A DNA stretch of 64,000 nucleotides from Aspidapion aeneum (GCA_963576565.1 OY755047.1:24559171-24623170), one strand, 5' to 3'; numbered from the stretch's first letter, positions 9,913 to 21,030 are shown. Notes: generated from the sequence alone by a model not told the origin. Made by a program: numbers and translations.

Positions 9913-10826
9913 ATGTCTGCGCCATCTAATGACTGTTCTAATTCATTATTCTTCTGTTTTGAAATTATTTTCTTGTTCTTGTTCTGATGTACCACTTTAC
10001 CAAATTTTATAGTATCACAGCGTTTTTAGAATTAATTACCAAAACAGTTTAAAAAATCGGCAACTTTGATGCTTTATATCTCGAGAATACAGGAGGTTTC
10101 TCTAAAACTTATTAAATTATACTAAATAAGTTAATTTACGGGCTGGTCTTCAGAACAAGGTAGTGGTAGCCGTATACATCGATGTTACATTCTCCTGAGA
10201 CATCCTTAGGACCAGCCCGTAAATTAACTTATTCAGTCTATGACCAAACCTCAAAAAATTCCTTTCACATTTATTAAATTATTACCGTGTCCACGCCATA
10301 AAACTAAAGCATTTAAGCAGTTAAAGAAATAAAGAGCTTATCTGCTACAGTTTTATGTTAAGCTAAAATAACGTTTTTATTGCGACTGCCACGGTCAGAG
10401 CTATGCTCATTTTTTAACAAAAAAAATCAATCAAATAGAAACCTTAGACATATACAGTGCGCTGTGACGGATCCAGGATGCCCGGGGGTCGTCGTGGAGG
10501 GGGGTCGGGAGAGGCATAAGAGACTAAGGAGGCAGTAAAAAAGCTTCTTTTTCTACGTTCTTTTTAATTACACTCAGGCATTAGAAAAAACAAATTAAGA
10601 ATTTCCTGGAGGAGTATTTAAAAGACAGTTAAACATTTTCCTTTATTCATTCATGTCACTTAGTTAAACAATTGTCCGCTAATTTTGCAAGACTATCCAA
10701 AAAATCTAGTTGAACTAGAAATGCCTGCATAACCAAATAATGTTACCAAGGGATCCAAAAATTTAGTTATAAAATTTTTTTTTGGAAATTTACTAAGCCT
10801 CATTGACATGTTAATTATATGTATAG
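9913..10826. other. Intergenic DNA with a hairpin and a hAT-like fragment
   Basis: No gene is seen. A strong hairpin at 10125-10233 is listed separately. At 10464-10520 GTGACGGATCCAGGATGCC followed by G-rich sequence resembles the end of the CAGTGGCGGAT MITEs at 44483 and 57502 but lacks an inverted partner. Confidence 0.35.
10125..10233. repeat. Hairpin element with perfect 24-bp arms
   Basis: The left arm (10125-10148) contains TTAATTTACGGGCTGGTC. The right arm (10210-10233) is its exact reverse complement. A 61-base loop lies between. Two perfect long arms in diverged DNA suggest a young miniature element or a selected structure; there is no coding sequence. Confidence 0.8.
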
Positions 10827-11499
10827 GTTACCGGACAAACCGGATTTTTAGGATAAACTAGTTTTTCCTAGGCCAAATCAGTATATCCGAAGAGCGATAA
10901 GATGAACTAGTTTGTCCTAGTCTAAACTACTTCGGACTATGATTTAACTTGTCTGAACTGCTTAGATGGTAGCCGCTTGGCTTTGGCTCGCCGATTGCAA
11001 GGATTTAGTTTGCACACGTACATTGACTGTTAAGGAGCGTGCAAAATCGTGGCGTATTTTGCGTGTTGTCCTTATGGTGGAGCAGAATTTCCGCCTTTGC
11101 AAGAACCGAACCGATCCGAACTGAACCGAACCGAACTGGACCGGACCGGGCCGAACCGAACCGAACCAAACCGTACCGAACCGATGCCTTTGCAAGAAAA
11201 ATAACGTTCTATGCAACTCGAAATGCCGAAGTTTGACATGTAATAACAAGTAAATAATAAAAATTAGTATACATGTTTGTAATAATAGTATTTTCTTTAA
11301 TTAGTAGTAAAAACGTTACTTTTGTAATCGGTCGGCAATAGTTTAGACAAGGACGAATCAGTTTTTCCTAATCATATTTAATTTATTTTAGGAAAGCCAG
11401 TTTAGCCTAGGATAAACTAGTTCATCCTATGGCTCTTCGGATCAACTGATTTAGCCTAGGAAAAACTAGTTTATCCTAGAATCGGGTTTGTCCGGTAAC
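10827..11499. mobile_element. MITE with ~100-bp inverted ends (GTTACCGGACAAAC)
   Basis: The left end GTTACCGGACAAACCGG (from 10827) is mirrored by the right end (CCGGTAAC ending 11499). Similarity continues inward about 100 bp through AGGATAAACTAGTTTTTCC and ATCCGAAGAGC. Internally the motif ACTAGTTT(A/G)TCCTAG recurs. The core carries a GAACC-type minisatellite. No target duplication is clear beyond flanking TATA-rich sequence. No transposase. Confidence 0.7.
11102..11184. repeat. (CCGAA)n pentanucleotide minisatellite
   Basis: Imperfect GAACC/CCGAA units run for about 80 bp inside the preceding MITE. Short frames on both strands through it (rich in RTEPN-like or SVQFG-like repeats) are translations of the repeat, not genes. 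A smaller run of the same unit occurs near 47158. Confidence 0.85.
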
Positions 11500-11797
11500 A
11501 TATATATCCTGTTATTGGTTATTTGAAATAGACACATATTTATTCTGGACGGCCAAAAACCTCGTTTTTCTCTAGGCTCCCCTAAAACTTCCATTTTTAG
11601 TTCCCTTGTAGGAAAATATTGTATTCGTGCAAAAATGATATTCGAATTTTCAAAAATCCTTTCTAGGCTCTTCAATGATAACAGATCTAATTTCCGTTTT
11701 CCTCAACATTTTTATATATTTTTTTTCATAATATTTCTAAAAAAACCTTTTACAAAAAATATCAAGTTCTAAATTGTAAATTTTAAAGATAAAGTTA

Positions 11798-13971
11798 AGG
11801 TAAAATGGGGTATTACCGGCTCATGCAAAATCGTGGGGTAATGCCGGCTCAAAAAGGTACATCAACTTGGCGGCTGATTTATTCATATTTGGCGCGAAAA
11901 ATATTTATAACCGTAGCCAGTCTATTATTGCCAATCAAATTAACGCATAAAAGTGGGGATGTCGGCAAGCGTCAGTGTAGGCGGCAGTCTGGAAGTTTCC
12001 ACTAAGGGAAAAAGTGTGTTTTCAGGCTAATTTGCTCTTTTTTTGGTAAGGGATTTGACTTCATACCTTAAGGTATTCTCAGCAATAACTTTTAGAATTT
12101 AGGTTTTTTTATATTTGTTTTAATTTAGGTTGATTCATATATGTCTGTTTACGATAAATTTCACAATTTATAAAAAAAAATAATTCGGAAAAGTGCTGAA
12201 AATCGCAAATATAAAATAGGCCGGTAATAGACCAATATTTGGAAGTCCGATCTAATTACGGCTTATTGAGCCGGAAATGCAAAAACTCGCAATTATTTTA
12301 AATCACATTTATTTTATTTTTAAGAAAGAAAAAAAAAACTTTGTTTTGGAGCTTTTATTCAATATACCTTAAAAAATATGTTAAACTATTTCCGGCCCAC
12401 AAAATTTTTGACAGAAATATTAAAATACACCCTTTTTATTACCTAATTAAAAAGAGTTATTACAAAAAAAAAGGGTCAAAGCAAAGTCTTCTTAATGGAA
12501 CCAGTTTTTTAATAACTCCTAGATTTAAGACCCTTTTAAAATACTTTTGACTTTTTTTTATTTATTAAAGGTCTATTAAATGTATTTTTACTATTTAATA
12601 ATATATATTTTCTAGACAATTGGTAAAAAAGGCAAAATTAAAATAGGCCGGTAATAGATTAATATTTTGGACCTTGATCTAACTACGGCTTATTGAGCTG
12701 GAAAATTACTGTTATTGTTTAATTTATAATTTTTTATTATCTCTTTAAAAGACAAAAAATTTTTTTGATTGATATAAGTATAAAAATCCTTTTCCGGCCC
12801 ACAAATTCCTTGACAGATATGGAGAATATCTTATCTTTTATTACCCTTAGACTGATAATTATATTATATTTTTAAAAAAATGGTACTTATTTAATTATAA
12901 CTTTTTCATGGCGTTTTTATTTAAAAACAAAATCATATAGTTAAAATATGCTCACATATATGCACACACGTTATCGGGTAACAAAAGATAAAAGTAACGA
13001 ACTTTTTATCCTGAGGAAAAAAGTTTGTAGCCCAACCAGAGGGAAAGGCTAAAATTTGTCGAGCAATAAAAATAAACTTTAATTACGAGGTTTATACTGT
13101 ATTTTTTGCAATTTTATCCCGGGAGTAAAAATTGGCACATTTGTTTCAACAATGCGGTATAAAAATTACACTTTTTACCCCTAAAGTGCGAAATACTATA
13201 ATAAATACCAGGGGATAAAAGTGTCACAGGATCTTTATGATTTTTTACTTTTTATCATTTTTATTTTTTCCCGATTTTTACTTTTTTCCCGACTGTTATA
13301 CTTTTTATATCGGTTTTTAACTTTTTATCCCGATTTTTACTTTTTATCCCAATTGTTACATTTTATCCCGATTTTTTCTTTTTATCCCGATTTTTCAAAT
13401 TTTTATCCGGGTTTTTTTTATCCCATTTTTTACTTTTTATCCCAATTTTTACTTTTTATCCCGATTTTTACTTTTTATCCCAATTTTTACTTTTTATACC
13501 GATTTTTACTTTTTATTTCGACTTTATTACTTTTTATCCCGGTTTGTTACTTTTCATCTCAATTTTTACTTTTCTAAAAATAAGAAAGTTGCACATTTTA
13601 TGTACTAACTAATTTTTTATTTTAGTTTTTGCTCAGTTTTAAAAATAAACAATTTGTCCAACTTATTTATTTTAGTTATTTTTATAACCAAACACAACGT
13701 TTGATAATAAGCCGGTAATAGATCGCACTTAGGCCGGCGTTAGATTAAGGCTTTTTTTAATTGGCCGGTAATAGAAAAAAATTACTTTAAAAAAATTTTT
13801 TTTTTTGGTACAAATTAAAAAAAAATATTTTTTTTTTGTTGAAATTGACAGACAACTCTACCCTATACACCATTTAATGATAAATTTGGCCAAAGTTTGA
13901 ACCCTTAACACTAATCCAAGCGGGTAAAATGAAAATTTCCTTAACTAAGCCGGTAATAGGCAAAGTTACCT
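11798..13971. mobile_element. TA-flanked TIR element (2.17 kb) with CCGGTAATAG motifs
   Basis: The left end AGGTAAAATGGGGTATTACC and the inverted right end (GGTAATAGGCAAAGTTACCT) are flanked by TA at 11796-11797 and 13972-13973. The word GGCCGGTAATAGA or a variant recurs at about 12227, 12645, 13709, 13757 and 13950, and inverted at both points near 11812 and 11838. A roughly 420-bp unit (12220 and 12640) is present twice in direct orientation, including CTACGGCTTATTGAGC and TTTTCCGGCCCACAAA. No transposase is present. TA ends suggest a Tc1/mariner-type or similar mobilising enzyme; this is inference. Confidence 0.6.
13240..13575. repeat. 19-bp minisatellite ACTTTTTATCCCGATTTTT
   Basis: About 17 imperfect units of a 19-bp pyrimidine-rich repeat, variants ending CCCGA, CCCAA or CCGGT, lie inside the 2.17-kb TIR element. 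The 118-codon plus-strand frame across it (FYPDFYFLSQ-like) is only the repeat translated. Confidence 0.9.
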
Positions 13972-14207
13972 TATTCAATGAAAAGCGTAACTGCTAACTT
14001 GGGATTATCGGTGGCGGAGTTATAATTTATTGAAGAGAATTTGTAAGAACATAGCTTTCTGGGGTTTGTCAATATTTTTCATATACGTAATTACGTATAT
14101 GATATTTTTAATATATATTTCTTTTACAGTGGCGCACTCAGAAATATGAGTTGGGCGGGGGGAGCGACCTCCACGAGGCCGTATTTTATGCTATTTAATT
14201 TTTACCT
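13972..14207. other. Intergenic DNA with a hAT-like end fragment
   Basis: No gene is seen. CAGTGGCGCACTCAGAAATA at about 14130, followed by a G-rich block, resembles a hAT MITE end without its partner. AGGCCGTATTTTATGCT near 14178 recurs near 22978. Confidence 0.3.
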
Positions 14208-14345
14208 TCCTAGCCCGCACAGCAATGGCTAGAGAAGGTATTGTTTTCGACGAAAAATTTTTTGTTTAGATAACGCCGAAAATATTTTATTTGGGTGTAT
14301 TTTGCCCTATCTTAGCAATATCGTTGTGATGTCTGTCTGTCTGTA

Positions 14346-14385
<40 letters not shown>

Positions 14386-14890
14386 GGTGGCATATTTGTA
14401 AACGACGTCCATGATTGCGATTGGGTTGTAGCCCGAACGCTGCCGTAACCGTGTCAATAAAGCCCTATTCTACATTGACACGGTTCGGTTACGTTGGCGA
14501 TCGATTGACAACGGTTAGGTTTCACATTCTCTAGAATCCCGGGAAAGAGGTCAGGAGAGTATGTTTTAAAAAAATATATGTATGTTAGAAATTTACGAAT
14601 TCTTTCTTAAGAAAGATTGTGGTTCTAAAATCCAGACTGATTTTTAACGAACATTTTTGCGATCACGGGTGTTAGTTACCCAAGCGATTTACCATATCGT
14701 CTGCTATTTACCAGAGATATTCAGGCGAAAGCCGACTGGCGATCCTGGGTGTTGTATACAAATATGCGTGCGGGTGTGTATATTATTTTTGTATATAATA
14801 GGATAGCTCCTAAACCGCTGAACTGATTTTCATATTTAATAAAATGTTCAGGTAAAATAGTGTTCGATACTCTAGCAAGCTGATTTGATT
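14208..14890. repeat. Dispersed repeat shared with 62605-62830, with (GT)n
   Basis: The block from AATGGCTAGAGAAGGTAT through CTCCTAAACCGCTGAACTGA to AAATAGTGTTCG(A/G)(T/C)ACT matches 62620-62800 in order. The copy here contains a GTCTGTCTGTCTGTA run and a (GT)16 microsatellite at 14349-14380. It also holds a short inverted repeat around 14440-14510 (GTAACCGTGTCAAT and ATTGACACGGTTCGGTTAC). Non-coding. Confidence 0.65.
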
Positions 14891-15154
14891 TTGAGATTAA
14901 TGACAGTTTTTTGACAATTAATATGCTAATTTTTTTAATGGAGCGTCGTATCAAAAATTGTTTACGAGTATGATATATCATGGCTTCATTTAAAGTGTGC
15001 TAATAGGCTAGCTAGGAAGGTATCTATCAGATCCATCATAGATCCATGTTTTTAATTATAAAATAAGTGAAAAAATTCTTAGTTGAGGTGCGCCTTATGT
15101 AATTTATAGATCTATCTTTCTGCGTTAATTTAAAGTTCTGTATTCTGTAAAAGT
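14891..15154. other. Intergenic DNA, nothing recognised
   Basis: AT-rich spacer. The 86-codon minus-strand frame that overlaps it has no recognisable motif and spans dispersed repeat sequence. Confidence 0.3.
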
Positions 15155-15720
15155 TTGGAAATGTTGAGGAAAAGTAGGGAATTGTTCCGGAAAAGATTGA
15201 AAATTTTCAGCACATCTCAAAATACTCAAAATATTCTGGTAAAGTCTGAAAATGTTTTAGGAAAATCTGAAAATGTCTTAGAAGGGTCTATGGAAATGTC
15301 CTGGAAGGTCAATAAATATTTCATGGAAATATATAATATATATTCTGGAAAACTTTGGAAATTTCCAGAAAAAGTCTGGAAACGTTCTGAGAAAATTTGG
15401 AAAAGTTTTTCAATATGACTCCACAGGATACTCTATAGAACGCTATAATACACTACAGGACTAAGAAGTTTAAATGTCCTATAGCATGGTGTACAAATTC
15501 AATATAACAAATTTGAGGTAAACATCATCTTCTGGAATGGTCTTGAAATATTCAGCAAGAGTCTCACAATGATCTGGAGAAGTTTATACCTAAATATTTG
15601 AAGAGTGTGAAAATGTTCTGGAAAAGTCTTAAAATGTTTAGTCAAAATTTAAAAATGTTGGAAAATGAAATGTTCTGAAACACTCATAAAATATTCTGGA
15701 AAACTAAAAAATTATTATAT
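15155..15720. repeat. Degenerate minisatellite, ~21-bp GAAAATGTTCTGGAAAAGTCT
   Basis: Words such as TCTGGAAA, TCTGAAAATGTT and GGAAAAGTCT recur irregularly over about 570 bp. The 87-codon plus-strand frame at 15155-15418 is a by-product of this repeat. Confidence 0.7.
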
Positions 15721-15890
15721 TTTTTTAAAACCATTTTTTCATAAAGCATCTGTAAACACCCAATTAACAAAAACATTATATCATCCCCCGTCGTCATTGC
15801 CATGCCTTTCCCTTCCGAAAATCTGGCAACCCTAGCTAAACAACATGTGACGAAAATTAAATTAATAATATAAATATTTGGTATTAAAAA

Positions 15891-15971
15891 ATGGGAAATA
15901 ATTCACGTAAAACATGTGCGGTTTGTGGAAAAATGTCCGAGAGAAGTAAGAGAGTGCCATTTCATAAATAA
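15891..15971 (+). pseudogene. Possible 5' fragment of a THAP-type zinc-finger protein
   Basis: A 26-codon frame starts ATGGGAAATAATTC and contains CAVCGKMSER then VPFHK before a stop. A CX2C pair close to the N-terminus followed by a (V/S)xFHxFP-like turn is how THAP DNA-binding domains begin. THAP domains occur in P-element-type transposases and in host regulators derived from them. Only the first third of a domain (normally 80-90 residues) is present and no second zinc-ligand pair follows in any frame nearby. It could be a first exon whose donor I cannot see, a transposon relic, or chance. Confidence 0.3.
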
Positions 15972-16229
15972 GCACTGGTATTTTTCTTACAATTATATGT
16001 GACAATTATGGAGGTATATCTGTGACTAGTACGCTAAGCGGAATATACGGTAAAATAATAAGAAGATTATTGAGTTAAGAGAGCGAATATAAAGACATGG
16101 CCCCCTGCCCCGAGGGTAGTGTCGCCCCATAGGTGGCCGAAGCGCCCTCAGCTTTATTAAGTCGGGCCGGTAACGGCCAATTGAGTGGGTGCCAAAGGCA
16201 ACTAACAACATGAAGACCTTTTTTTTTTT
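15972..16229. other. GC-rich stretch, no gene
   Basis: Positions 16095-16200 (GCCCCATAGGTGGCCGAAGC, GTCGGGCCGGTAACGG) are GC-rich compared with the surroundings and look like the end of a hAT-type repeat, continuing into the element end at 16446. No open frame is convincing. Confidence 0.3.
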
Positions 16230-16446
16230 TTTGTTTGGTCGCCGTGAGAGGCGCCCTTGTTACTTATCGGCCGCCCCCTCACACATGGTGACTTTTTCTT
16301 TTGTTTTTTTTTTTTTTTAGTCGCAAGATTTGTGAGAGGCGCCCTTTTTTTTTGTCACACGATTTTTCATCAGTTTTCAGAGGCGCCCTTTTTAGCTGTC
16401 GCCCCCCCCCCCCCCCCCCCGCCCTTTCGGGCACGCTACGCCGCTG
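16230..16446. mobile_element. hAT-like element end with a poly(C) run
   Basis: GAGGCGCCC occurs three times (16248, 16335, 16380) among T-rich spacers, then a run of about 19 C (16402-16420), ending GCACGCTACGCCGCTG at 16446. A very similar end (CCACGCTACGCCGCTG) occurs at 48357-48372. Directly after it lies GTCCTGTG of the RTE fragment, which could be an 8-bp target. The opposite end is not identified. Confidence 0.5.
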
Positions 16447-16837
16447 GTCCTGTGATGAGTATAAATACTTAGGTCTAAAAATTACAGCTGACGGAACACT
16501 AGTCAAAGCTATAAAAGATCGAAACGTACAAGAAAGAAAAGCAATAACTTTATTAAATGGAATAATTTGGGACCAAAGTATATCAAAACATAACAAAAAG
16601 CTTATATATAACACCATTGTAAAAAGTATTATTACATACGGCTCAGAAGTATGGCCAATCAAGGATAGAACAGAAAAAATGCTTTCCGCTACGGAGATGG
16701 ACTATTGGAGAAGAGCAGCAGGGAAATCAAAAAGAGAAAGAGTTACAAATCAAAGAATAAGAGAAATTATGACAGTGGGTTCACGTACTTTAGTGGATGA
16801 TATAAGAACAAAACAGCTGGTGTGGTACGGACAGCGT
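16447..16837 (+). pseudogene. RTE-like LINE fragment, RT C-terminal region (copy 1)
   Basis: An open frame (from about 16453) encodes DEYKYLGLKITADGT ... TLLNGIIWDQSISKHNKK ... IIWDQ and KSIITYGSEVWPIKDR, then YWRRAAGKSKRERV and LVWYGQR. This is the thumb/connection part of RTE-type LINE reverse transcriptases, downstream of the catalytic FADD box. It matches copy 2 (43416-44450) closely. It is cut on the left by a hAT-like end (16446) and on the right by a foldback element (16835). No catalytic residues are included. Confidence 0.8.
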
Positions 16838-17643
16838 ATCTCCCTACTCAGTCATCCAATTTCAATTTTTTTAAAGCTTGTTATACTCCTTTTTTAAAGG
16901 CAAATAAATTTTGTTATTACACATTTTTTAATAAATCAAGTAGTTTTTGAGATATACCACGATTTTTAGTATTACCGCTCGCAAAAGAAATAAAATAATA
17001 CCCATGCTTATTTTATTGTAGCTACAATATTATTAACATTTGTTTCTTTTGTTAAATAAAAGGCTTTAAACCTTTCACAGAAGAGGCTATTGACTTTATG
17101 TTTTTAAAATTCGATGGTGAAACTGTTCACAAGATTATACAAAAAGTGAATTTGCAGCGGAACGATGCATCCTAGAGAAAAACGTTACGAATAATTTTTT
17201 ATAGTACTTTTAAATCCGCTTCTTTTGATCGTTGTCAATTTTTAAGAAAAAAATCGATTTTGGAGCGAAAACGTGGAATTTTTACAAAATTTGTTTATTT
17301 TAGCTGGATTGTACAGCTTACCATCAAAGCTAAGATGTTAAGTGATACGCAGTCTTTAGGGGTACCATCCAACAAACTTTAAAAAAATCTAGTCAATATT
17401 TCCTTGTGTGAAAGGTTTAAAGCGTTCTATGTAACAAAACAAAACAAATGTCAATAATATTGTAGCTAGAATAAAATGAGCATGGGTATTATTTTAACTA
17501 GCGGAAATACTAATAATCTTGGTATATCTCAAAAACTACGAAATTTATCAGAAAATGTGTTAAAAGAAAATTTGTTTGCCTTTCAAAAAGGAGTAAAACA
17601 AGCTTTAAAAAATTAAAATTAAATGACTGGGTAGAGAGATACG
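16835..17643. mobile_element. Foldback element, CGTATCTCYCTACYCAGTCAT ends
   Basis: The left terminus CGTATCTCCCTACTCAGTCA and the inverted right terminus (TGACTGGGTAGAGAGATACG) begin arms of about 280 bp. Matches continue through AAGCTTGTT, GTATTACCGCTCG / CTAGCGGAAATAC, and GGCTTTAAACCTTTCACA. It is inserted in the RTE fragment, after GTGGTACGGACAG. It has no coding capacity. Confidence 0.75.
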
Positions 17644-18690
17644 TTTAAACAAAAAATCTTTTAATTTGGCGGCCATTTTCAAAGATGGCGGCGAAACGAC
17701 CATGAGTTCCAACCACGTGACCAAACTTTTTTTATACTGCTATGGGTGCTTAACAAAGCACCGCAGTCAAACTGAGCGGACATATTAGGTCACACGTAAC
17801 AGGAGCCAGCGTCTAGACTAACTAGAAAAAAAAGACAAAAAATTGACAAAATTTTGAGAAGGGGATCAGCTAGGATTTATATGAATATGGCTCTGAAGTC
17901 AGGAAAGAGTCTATATTCAAAAAGTGCAATTAGTTTTTGAAACCATTTTTATGTAACCTATACTTCATTCAGGCACACTGTGAAGAATTAATGGGGCTCC
18001 TGGCTTCAAGCATCTCGTTTAAAAATGCATAGGTATGCCCCGGATTTATGCTCTAATATATTTGATTTCTCCTTAGGACAGCCCTAGAGAGGTTTTAGAC
18101 CTTTAGACCCGACAAAACTTTGCTTTGATTCCCTACTGGCGAATTTAACGGCCAGTACAAGTTTTAAATGATATTTTTGAGGGGGCGGCTTTCTCCTTTC
18201 ACTATCAGAACTTTAGGTCCTGGGCTTTTAGTTGCGGAACTGACTTTTACACCGTTGTTTCCTCAAAGGAAATTGAAATTATATCCTTTGTTCAATATTA
18301 GCTCCATTTTTCAATTAAACGGGTAAAATTTTCTAACCGACAAAGTCAAACCCTAAAAACGAACACGTTTACATATATGTTTGAATTTACTCTGTTAAGT
18401 GGGTTTTGATTGTTTGGTTAACGTTATTGAATTTACAGTGTTTCGGACACACCTATCCTGTTTAGTGGCGGATACAAAGGAGGCATCAAAACGCATTTGT
18501 TTTTGTTGTTTTAAATGAGTTTCAGCTCCGGAATTTTGCATTATAAGTAAAGCGAAAGATATTGCAATTACTATTTTCTTATTAGAACTAAAATAAAGTT
18601 TTATAATACACACATTGCAAATCTATATTGGACAGTTAAGGTTAAAAAGAGAGGGTGGTAGGAGGGGTTGTCTCCTCTGCTCATAAGCTA
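17644..18690. other. Intergenic DNA, no gene recognised
   Basis: A mixed-composition stretch. A short CpG-containing block at 17665-17700 includes ATGGCGGCGAAACGACCATGA, a six-codon frame. Positions 17980-18330 hold scattered pyrimidine-rich tracts but no exon I can support. Confidence 0.3.
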
Positions 18691-19541
18691 TGTTCGATAT
18701 TTGCATCTCAGACGTGACGGATTTTTGGTCACGTAATTACAGATTAGTCTGAGCAAATTGGAATTAACGAACGATCCAGATCAAATCGATCAAATTTTTA
18801 TAAATGGTTATATATATATAACCAAAAATATTATGCACATATTGCAACTCACGCCCAGCTATAATTTTGACAAAATTTTTCTGTGATGTCGGAAATTTAT
18901 ATAATTTGTTGTCTTCAACATCAAATAATTCGAATTCAATCTTTTTACATAAAAAAATTATTTTTATAAACAAGACAAATACACAACACACGTCACAATT
19001 TCAGATTAATCTGTTTCGTCGATCAAAATGTACGGAGCAACCGACTAGTCTGAGCAGAATTACCGAACGATTCAGATCTACCTCCCCTAGATCTAAATAG
19101 AATTAACAAACGATTTCGATCAAAAAGATTAATCCGACGTAAATTCCGAACGCACCTATAGAATACCAACTTATATAGCGTATTCCATTTAGAAAGTGGT
19201 AGTGCACTGACACTGGCTGGTTGCTGAAACAAATTTACACTGGGTGCAGTTTTGATGGAAGAAGCGGAAGACACAAAATCGCTCTCGTATGCAAGTCCAT
19301 AACCTAATTAGGACGTCTTCTTTTAGTTCATTACCTATCGAGTGCGGCGCTGCAATCGTTTAGCTGGCACACCCGCGTTAGCCGCCAATTTTAAAAATTA
19401 AATTTTAATTGCACCAAAATGTTTGAATTGTTTCATATGAAAAATGAAACGTAGCAAATATTTTACCAGTACATTTAGAAAATAAAGCTCATGTATGTGG
19501 GTAGGTATTTATTATAATTAACTTATTTTACTACTACTACT
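18691..19541. other. Diverged repeat region, no gene
   Basis: ATTAGTCTGAGCAAATTGGAATTAACGA near 18745 and a related ACTAGTCTGAGCAGAATTACCGA near 19045 form an imperfect direct repeat. TATATATATA lies at 18811-18820. The 83-codon minus-strand frame at 19023-19274 has no recognisable motif. 19320-19400 is GC-richer and unexplained. Confidence 0.3.
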
Positions 19542-20100
19542 ATGTCGGTTAAGAACGTTTTTCTACATTGTCCGACGCCTATTCTCCACCCCCTTCGATT
19601 CTGACAACCATCTTGTGTCAAGTTTTTTTGACTCATTGATCATTGGATTTACTGTTGCCATTTCAGTTTAGGACGCCCTCTTTTTCTGCGCCCTATTGGT
19701 TGCTATTCTAAGACCTGCTTTAGTAATATTTCGTCGTTCATCCGTTGCAACATCCGTTGTACATGGCCGCACCATATCAGTTGTCTTTTAGTGATGTCAT
19801 CCGTTATGCTTCATCTCATTTCTTATATGGTCTGTTCTAGATATTCTGATTTATCTTCTTATTACATCCATTCGACACTTTCCATTTTTGTTTTGTATTT
19901 TTCTGTTATGCGACAAGTCTCTGTTCCATAAAACAGCGTACTTTTTACAATTGTTTCATATATGTTAAATTTTAGATTCTTTTTTATCTCTGCTCCATAA
20001 AATACTGAGACATCCAATAAACTTTTTTGCTTTTACTATTCTGGTGACACCCAAGTATTCATACTCATTGCATCAAGATATTGTTTGTCCATTGTCTAAC
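19542..20100 (-). pseudogene. RTE-like LINE 3' fragment (copy 4)
   Basis: On the minus strand this is the 3' part of the same LINE as at 28537-29310, in order: the CNEYEYLG-type region, YGTETCRITEKYKTK-like, then the ENRRRTM-like end. Many stops and small deletions break it. It ends with a TAG trinucleotide tail (GTAGTAGTAGTA on the minus strand at 19530-19542), the kind of short tandem tail common on RTE elements. Confidence 0.7.
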
Positions 20101-20450
20101 TTATTTTAAACTGTATTAAAAGAAAATGAATTAATTGTCATTATATCATTCAACACACTAAATAAGAGGTACCAGTATTAAAATTAATGACTGCATGTGA
20201 GTTCCGAACTAGGAGCTAGCTCGGTCATAATATATCATATACTTTTTATAACATTTTTGTACAAAGATGGTTGGTTTTCCAGCCATGCCTCCAGTATATA
20301 CCAAGGTCCACATATGCATAATGAGTGCTGCTCTCCTTATCAGTTTCCTATCTTTGCGTATACACCAAATTACCCTAACTGATCTATCCCTTTGTTATAG
20401 TTGAGTTCTAGCGACAGTAAAATTTGAATGATTTTCAGGAATTAGAACTA
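20101..20450. other. Intergenic DNA, nothing recognised
   Basis: No gene is supported; the short plus-strand frame at 20197-20382 starts from a non-ATG codon and matches nothing known to me. Confidence 0.3.
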
Positions 20451-20716
20451 ATAGGGACCTATTGCAATAGTGCCAGGCACTATATTGACAGTTTTGCATT
20501 ACCAACTAACAGTTGATCTTTCAAAATTGACATACCAAAGTCAAATTTATAAATCCCGTCGTTTATTTTCCATTAATAATGGCGTCACTATTAAATCCGG
20601 CTCGTATAATACACAAAGGCCTAATTTTGAAAGGACACAGCTGTTCTTATAATGAGAAACTGTCAATATAGTGCCCGGCACAATTTCTGCCGGGCACTAT
20701 TCCAATAGGTCCCTAT
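20451..20716. mobile_element. MITE with ATAGGGACCTATTG ends (266 bp)
   Basis: ATAGGGACCTATTGCAATAG (20451) is mirrored at the right end (TATTCCAATAGGTCCCTAT, to 20716). Both ends continue as AGTGCC(A/C)GGCAC, and TATTGACAGTTT / AAACTGTCAATA. The inverted pair GCCCGGCA ... TGCCGGGC near 20673-20697 is an extra internal hairpin. It is related to elements at 38846-39129 and 39375-40308. Confidence 0.75.
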
Positions 20717-20837
20717 TCTGAACACGAGCCGCCCCTATTTGCATCTTAGTCATGTTATTTCTGCAGCAGCTGGAAGAACAACTGAAACAATTCCATTATA
20801 AAAACAATATTCTTTCTTCGGAAGGTTTGAATTTTAC

Positions 20838-21030
20838 AACCCACAATCAGAGGCGTAGACATTAGCGTAGCTTGAGGGCCTGGCCCCCTCTATTGGATCT
20901 CAGGCCCTCCTGATGTATCGCAGGGGTCCCTTCCCTCTAGTAATATAAAAATACAGACACAATAGAATGTGTATCACAGCAAGCATAGATCGACGCCACA
21001 CCCCCCTGAAAGTTCAGGCTGGCTACGCCG
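20838..21030. mobile_element. Small hAT-like MITE
   Basis: AGAGGCGTAGACATTAGCGTAG at the left and GGCTGGCTACGCCGATGA at the right form an imperfect inverted pair, with GGCCTGGCCCCCTCTA and CCACACCCCCCTG blocks between. This is the C/G-run pattern of the other hAT-like MITEs here. Confidence 0.45.

Noticed and set aside
11102..11184. Possible interstitial telomere repeat
   Set aside because: The unit is CCGAA/GAACC, not the insect TTAGG.
11039..11249. Overlapping frames on both strands with RTEPN / SVQFG repeats
   Set aside because: They are translations of the (CCGAA)n array inside a MITE.
13221..13577. 118-codon plus-strand frame rich in Phe/Tyr/Leu
   Set aside because: It is the 19-bp minisatellite translated; no protein-like composition.
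15155..15418. 87-codon plus-strand frame
   Set aside because: It is formed by the degenerate GAAAATGTTCTGG minisatellite.
16279..16662. Frames crossing the poly(C) run on both strands
   Set aside because: They join hAT-like end sequence to the LINE fragment; only the LINE part (from 16453, plus) is real coding ancestry.
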